Source: Bacteroidales bacterium UBA1195
Lineage (GTDB): Bacteria; Bacteroidota; Bacteroidia; Bacteroidales; WCHB1-69
Assembly (NCBI GenBank): GCA_002309855.1
Contig: DBYD01000059.1
Coordinates: 16,150-25,452, forward strand
Reading direction: 5' to 3'
DNA length: 9,303 nt
The notes beneath the pieces were generated by a model. That model was not told the origin of the DNA and made no database searches. It saw nothing but the letters and a program-made list of their open reading frames with translations. Position numbers and translations under genes: made by a program. Below are positions 6,674-9,303 of this stretch, piece after piece; position 1 is the first letter of the stretch; each line of letters begins with the position of its first letter.

Positions 6674-6943
6674 ATTCTTTGGGGAAGTTTTACGCTTGAC
6701 AGCGAAGTGCAATCCTTAAAAGTACCATCATTTATAAAATTAACATTATCTGGAATAGCAATATCTTTAATACCAGTATTATAAAAGGCTTTATAACCGA
6801 TTCTACACAAATTATTCGAAAGTTTTATGCTTGACAAAAACTTACAATCCATAAAAGCACCATCTCCAATTTCGGTAATACTGTCAGGAAGAACAAGGTC
6901 TTTAATATCAGTATTACGGAAAGAATTCCCGCCAATTATACAC
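6674..6943 (-). repeat. tandem 135-bp units (45 aa, two LRRs) inside the LRR gene
   Basis: Matching landmarks such as GCTTGAC at 6694-6700 and 6829-6835 lie 135 bp apart, and the flanking ~100 bp align well. In protein, DIKDLVLPDSITEIGDGAFM and GIKDIAIPDNVNFINDGTFK are successive copies, each ending in DC-xxLSS-KL. Outer limits are approximate. This is expected repeat growth in a BspA-like gene. Confidence 0.55.
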
Positions 6944-7199
6944 ACCGTTTCAGGTATGACAATATCTGTTATACCTTTATTTGATGCGAAAGCATACTCT
7001 CCAATTATTCTGACAGTAAAACATTTGTCCTCTTTGTAGCCATTTTTTATTAAAATTTCTGGAAACACATCAATTCCATTTGGTTCCACCATTATTTTGA
7101 CAATGTCTGGAATAACCAATACTCCTTGAGGCTCCATATAACCTTTCCATCTTGCAGATGCAGTTGGTGGAACTAATTTTACATCAATATTTGGAATTA

Positions 7200-7206
7200 C
7201 TTTTTT
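7200..7206 (-). other. A AAA AAG slippery heptamer followed by TAA
   Basis: On the minus strand, in the frame of ATG 7232, codons CAA AAA AAG TAA contain the heptamer A AAA AAG in correct phase, within a run of seven A (7201-7207). A -1 slip leads into the LRR frame at GTA. A one-base length change of the run would do the same. Which applies cannot be decided from sequence. Confidence 0.6.
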
Positions 7207-7240
7207 TGTGGTTTAGAGCCATACTCAGACATCCTTATAT

Positions 7241-7246
7241 TATATA
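7241..7246. repeat. left target-site duplication TATATA of the IS
   Basis: TATATA immediately outside the left terminal inverted repeat, matched by TATATA at 8724-8729 outside the right one. The motif is palindromic, so the true duplication could be shorter. Confidence 0.7.
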
Positions 7247-7264
7247 GTCGAACCTTAAAAAGCC
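7247..7264 (+). repeat. left terminal inverted repeat of the IS
   Basis: GTCGAACCTTAAAAAGCC, 15 of 18 positions matching the inward-read right end. The transposase TAA (7255-7257) is embedded in it. Confidence 0.8.
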
Positions 7265-8613
7265 CCTCTTGCCCGTTCCACGGCTACAGCCGGTATCCGG
7301 TTCACAGGAAGCAAAATTAATAACATGTCACAAAGTGGCTGGAAAATCCCAGGCCGCAACAGGGCAAAAAGATGCCTCATGGCTCTTTTGAAGTTGAAAG
7401 CGGCAGCTGACAGCATCACATTGATGTTGTCACCAAACACCCTTGCATAGTAGTTCCGGCAGAGCCTGTGGTCTGATTTCAGGTGGCCGATGACGGGCTC
7501 TATACCAGCACGTTTGCAGAACAGCTCGTGCTTCTTCCGTTTGATGTAGTAACTGTCACCCTTCTTCGGCACCCCCGGTATCACCACCTCCGTGTGCATC
7601 GAACGATTCCGACCACGGTATCCTCTGTCTCCGGCAAGCAGCTTCGGCCTACGACCAGTCAGACGCTCTGTCTGTTCAAGGCTGGCGTCAATCGTGTGGC
7701 CATCATATTCGTTGCGGAATGACAGTGCACCTACTATCAGACCGTTCCATGTCCGGACAATGGAGACTTTGTTCCCGAATTCGTATTTCTTGTGCTCCTT
7801 TCCTTTACTGATACACTGCACTTCCGGTTCATGGAGCGAATAAATTTTGTCTTTGCTGTCCCTCTTTTGCGACAGCACTCTGAAATACATGGCAATACTG
7901 TCGGCATAGCCCTCAAGCATGCCTCGCTTTTCAAGGTTGCGCTCCAGCTCTCGCAGCAGCCGTCTCGCAATAGTCTTCATCTTCCGATCCGCCTTCAACG
8001 CCTTCTTCCTGTTCTTAGGATGGTTGCGGAAACGCTGGTCTCGGGCAAGCTCCTTCATCACAAACTTGTAGTTCTGGCGCATCGGAAACTTTAATTTTCC
8101 ATTAATCTTCATCACCCTGCCGATAATCTTCCTGGTCAGTTTTGCATCTGTCGGAAACGTGACGTTCTTCTCCTGAACAGTTGAGTCGATGAACGCCCTG
8201 TCCGTTTCATCATGGTCATCGTTCACTCGCACACTCTCCTTCAAGATGAGTTCCATGCCCGATTCCCCGATACGCTTGCGGAACGCCACAAGTTCCGTCG
8301 GAGTGCATGGAACTCCAGTCTGAAGTTCCTGCTCCCCACAGAAATATTGGTAGTACACATTCTCCTGCCACTGCTCCACCACACTCTCGTCAGAAACATT
8401 GCGCACATGCTTCAGTATCAGCAGACCTACCATCCTCCGGATGGGCTTGCACGGACGTCCGTTGTCCTCACAGTAGAGAGGACTGAACGCCTCCTCGAAC
8501 ACACGCCAATCTATCTTGTTGGACAACAAATACAACGGGTGCTTTTGGTTAAGTTGGGATTCCAGGTTGAAAAACATTGTCTGCTGGTTGCTCCGTGTCG
8601 GTTTTGTGTACAT
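7255..8613 (-). CDS. IS5/IS1182-type DDE transposase
   Basis: 452 aa from ATG 8613; the frame can be extended to a GTG at 8646, but ATG gives MYTKPTRSNQQTMFFNLE and is preferred. The N-terminal region (about 14-120: FFNLESQLNQKHPLYLL, IDWRVFEEAF, GRPCKPIRRMVGLLILK) matches the DUF772-type domain of IS5-superfamily transposases. The catalytic DDE triad is visible: Asp143 in AFIDSTVQ, Asp329 in LLAGDRGYRG and Glu372 in AGIEPVIGHLKSDHRLCRNYY. A basic, helical stretch lies between the first two acids (about 185-240). No stop or frameshift interrupts it, so it is probably functional. It is transcribed toward the 3' part of the LRR gene, whose ATG 7232 lies 22 nt beyond its stop with no terminator between, so read-through is likely. 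Codon use is GC-richer than in the gene it interrupts. Confidence 0.93.
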   Translation of the reverse strand: MYTKPTRSNQQTMFFNLESQLNQKHPLYLLSNKIDWRVFEEAFSPLYCEDNGRPCKPIRRMVGLLILKHVRNVSDESVVEQWQENVYYQYFCGEQELQTGVPCTPTELVAFRKRIGESGMELILKESVRVNDDHDETDRAFIDSTVQEKNVTFPTDAKLTRKIIGRVMKINGKLKFPMRQNYKFVMKELARDQRFRNHPKNRKKALKADRKMKTIARRLLRELERNLEKRGMLEGYADSIAMYFRVLSQKRDSKDKIYSLHEPEVQCISKGKEHKKYEFGNKVSIVRTWNGLIVGALSFRNEYDGHTIDASLEQTERLTGRRPKLLAGDRGYRGRNRSMHTEVVIPGVPKKGDSYYIKRKKHELFCKRAGIEPVIGHLKSDHRLCRNYYARVFGDNINVMLSAAAFNFKRAMRHLFALLRPGIFQPLCDMLLILLPVNRIPAVAVERARGAF

Positions 8614-8705
8614 GTTTCTGCAAGATTTATGCTGCAAAGATAACACTTTTTTGAATACAAAACATCATTTTTGACAACTTTTTTAACACAATTTCAAATC
8701 GTTGT

Positions 8706-8723
8706 GGCTTTTTGAGTGTCGAC
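8706..8723 (-). repeat. right terminal inverted repeat of the IS
   Basis: Read on the minus strand, GTCGACACTCAAAAAGCC, the partner of 7247-7264 (three mismatches). Confidence 0.8.
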
Positions 8724-8729
8724 TATATA
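8724..8729. repeat. right target-site duplication TATATA of the IS
   Basis: Direct copy of 7241-7246. Keeping one copy and joining 8724 to 7240 makes the minus-strand frame continuous (codons TAT AAT ATA AGG ATG). Confidence 0.7.
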
Positions 8730-8970
8730 GAGTAGAATCTAGAGACGGTTTGTGAACTGGCGTGTGCAGCAACTCTTGAATGTGACCAGGAGAAAGTTCT
8801 TCATCACAATATAACCTATTACCAGACTTTTGCACCAACGTCCAATATTACATCTTCCAGCCGCTTGGAGGAAATAATTTTACTACAGGATCATTGGGAA
8901 GATTAGGTTGATTGTTATGCGATTGTGTCGTATCGGTGCCTATTGGATTTTGTTGATTAACTTGACTCAT
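8725..8970 (-). pseudogene. 5' part of the IS-split LRR gene, with an in-frame stop
   Basis: ATG 8970, preceded by AAAGGA about 10 nt upstream, begins MSQVNQQNPIGTDTTQSH, a Gln/Asn-rich N-terminus without signal peptide, then VVKLFPPSGWKM and TAA at 8848-8850 (40 codons). The same frame stays open after that stop (YWTLVQKSGNRLYCDEELSP) up to the IS edge and, with the element removed, runs into MSEYGSKPQKK at 7232. VKLFPP-WK here resembles VKLVPP-WK just after the frameshift in the 3' part, so either the protein had two such segments or two related genes lay in tandem. The stretch DEELSPGHIQELL to STLYNIRMSEY loosely recalls GYF_2 domains (TLVW-xGMxxW), which I hold only as a possibility. A real 40-aa peptide is the alternative. 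Confidence 0.5.
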
Positions 8971-8980
8971 ATTAATGGTT

Positions 8981-9019
8981 CCTTTCTTTAGACAAATTTC
9001 TTACCTTCCTTAGACAATT
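8981..9019 (-). repeat. direct repeat in the leader of the LRR gene
   Basis: CCTTTCTTTAGACAAATT (8981-8998) and CCTTCCTTAGACAATT (9004-9019) on the plus strand are near copies with two one-base gaps. They lie in the presumed 5' leader, the first overlapping the AAAGGA ribosome-binding-like site. They could be regulatory or chance. Confidence 0.4.
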
Positions 9020-9051
9020 CATTTTCGTAAGGAGTGAGTTTCCGAACCGCT

Positions 9052-9066
9052 CCTATTTGAAATAGG
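9052..9066. promoter_or_regulatory. perfect 15-nt dyad, candidate operator
   Basis: CCTATTT-G-AAATAGG has 7-bp arms around one base. It lies just downstream of the minus-strand promoter and overlaps the TTTG that could serve as the plus-strand -33 box, so one bound regulator could affect both directions. Confidence 0.4.
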
Positions 9067-9077
9067 TATTGTCAATT

Positions 9078-9085
9078 TAGTTTTG
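9078..9085 (+). promoter_or_regulatory. candidate plus-strand -7 box
   Basis: TAGTTTTG matches TAnnTTTG. A TTTG at 9056-9059 lies 18 nt upstream, one short of the usual 19-20 nt spacing. It could drive the small ORF at 9152. Confidence 0.35.
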
Positions 9086-9117
9086 CAAAAGTAATATTTT
9101 TTCAAATACCATGCAAC
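9086..9117 (-). promoter_or_regulatory. candidate promoter of the LRR gene
   Basis: On the minus strand GTTG (9117-9114) is followed after 20 nt by TACTTTTG (9093-9086), close to the Bacteroidota TTTG-N19/20-TAnnTTTG pattern. The start point would leave a leader of roughly 110 nt before ATG 8970. Its -7 box abuts the plus-strand -7 box, forming TTTTGCAAAA at the junction. Confidence 0.45.
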
Positions 9118-9151
9118 AATTTTGAAAAAATAAAACGGTTGTTTCTGAGCC

Positions 9152-9289
9152 ATGGACTTTTTCATCATCTCCAATCAATATGTCAGTAAGAATGTCTATC
9201 GTGTTTCTGACACCCCACTCAATTATGTAGTAATAGAGAATAATTATTATTTTCTTTGGACACTAGTGAATCGTTTATGTAATTATTAA
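9152..9289 (+). CDS. possible small protein, 45 aa
   Basis: ATG 9152 to TAA 9287-9289 encodes MDFFIISNQYVSKNVYRVSD and on to a tail rich in Tyr, Asn and Leu (NYYFLWTLVNRLCNY). I do not recognise it. It has a plausible TAnnTTTG promoter 67 nt upstream but no clear ribosome binding site. The composition is AT-rich and no signal peptide or clear membrane helix is visible. It may be a real short gene, a truncated fragment or chance. Confidence 0.3.
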   Translation: MDFFIISNQYVSKNVYRVSDTPLNYVVIENNYYFLWTLVNRLCNY

Positions 9290-9303
9290 AAAATAAAGTA
9301 AAA

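Larger units (their letters stand above)
6418..7232 (-). pseudogene. BspA-like leucine-rich-repeat gene, 3' part (frameshifted, IS-separated)
   Basis: From ATG 7232 the frame reads MSEYGSKPQKK and stops at TAA 7197-7199. The LRR frame is -1 to it and runs from GTA 7200-7198 (VIPNIDVKLVPP) for 260 codons to TGA 6418-6420. The repeats are LRR_5/BspA type, for example DIVIPETVCIIGGNSF and DLVLPDSITEIGDGAF, about eight units of 22-23 residues. They end in a YQNARWWQTMNLIPY cap like the YxxAxxW ends of BspA proteins. A surviving in-frame ATG at 7137 could give 239 aa. BspA-like repeats usually bind proteins or matrix; no signal peptide is seen, so export is unsupported. With the insertion sequence removed, the frame at ATG 7232 continues the reading frame from ATG 8970. 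It is AT-rich compared with the operon on the left. Confidence 0.75.
7247..8723 (-). mobile_element. IS5-superfamily insertion sequence, 1477 bp, apparently complete
   Basis: The ends are imperfect 18-bp inverted repeats: left GTCGAACCTTAAAAAGCC (7247-7264) and right, read inward, GTCGACACTCAAAAAGCC (8723-8706), 15 of 18 identical. TATATA direct repeats flank it at 7241-7246 and 8724-8729. A single intact transposase gene fills the element on the minus strand, and its stop codon lies inside the left inverted repeat. The element splits the LRR gene and, when removed with one TATATA, restores its frame. It could be placed in the IS5 or IS1182 group; ISfinder comparison would settle that. Confidence 0.88.

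Noticed and set aside
9070..9262. Minus-strand open stretch of about 60 codons upstream of the LRR gene
   Set aside because: It has no start codon except one near the end, overlaps the promoter region and the plus-strand ORF, and cannot be told from chance.

Overview
The window looks like a chromosome segment of a Bacteroidales bacterium (Bacteroides/Prevotella/Parabacteroides-like; genus not determinable by eye). The reasons are an OmpP1/FadL-type outer-membrane protein ending in Phe, a GLPGLI/DUF4412-like secreted protein, A-rich leaders mostly without Shine-Dalgarno sequences, and several candidate -7 boxes of the Bacteroidota form TAnnTTTG.

Left part (1-4495), ordinary and GC-richer: the tail of a possible upstream gene, then three closely spaced plus-strand genes. 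They encode an outer-membrane FadL-like barrel, a small exported GLPGLI/DUF4412-like protein, and a fused ADP-forming acyl-CoA synthetase. Gaps are 22 and 29 nt, and a strong intrinsic terminator (4466-4495) closes the set. An outer-membrane hydrophobic-compound channel beside an acid-activating or acid-releasing ligase suggests a link to carboxylic-acid transport and metabolism, but that is inference.

Right part (4496-9303), accessory and AT-richer: an orphan exported protein on the minus strand, a YoeB/Txe-family toxin-antitoxin pair on the plus strand, and a BspA-like leucine-rich-repeat gene on the minus strand that is now broken. Copies of one diverged non-coding repeat lie between these units: a partial copy after the terminator, a full copy before the toxin-antitoxin pair, and a partial plus a full copy after it. 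The full copies are both 108 nt, lie in the same orientation and bracket the toxin-antitoxin module.

The most informative result is the reconstruction of the broken gene. A 1477-bp IS5-superfamily element (7247-8723) is flanked by a 6-bp direct repeat, TATATA. Removing the element and one TATATA joins the reading frame on its right (from ATG 8970) to that on its left (ATG 7232) without a shift. The ancestral gene would span 8970 to 6418 on the minus strand, about 355 codons. It also carries an in-frame TAA and a -1 shift at an A7 tract that matches the slippery heptamer A AAA AAG followed directly by TAA.

Upstream of that gene (8971-9151) is a compact regulatory region with back-to-back candidate promoters, a perfect 15-nt dyad and a direct repeat. 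A 45-codon plus-strand ORF follows at the window edge. The gene-free stretch 5254-5604 holds a candidate promoter, repeat copy A and two inverted repeats; 6126-6417 holds repeat copies D and B and nothing else I can support. I found no CRISPR array, tRNA, rRNA or defence cluster other than the toxin-antitoxin pair. I did not find a clearly new multi-gene system; the repeat-bracketed cassette layout and the broken LRR gene are the best leads.
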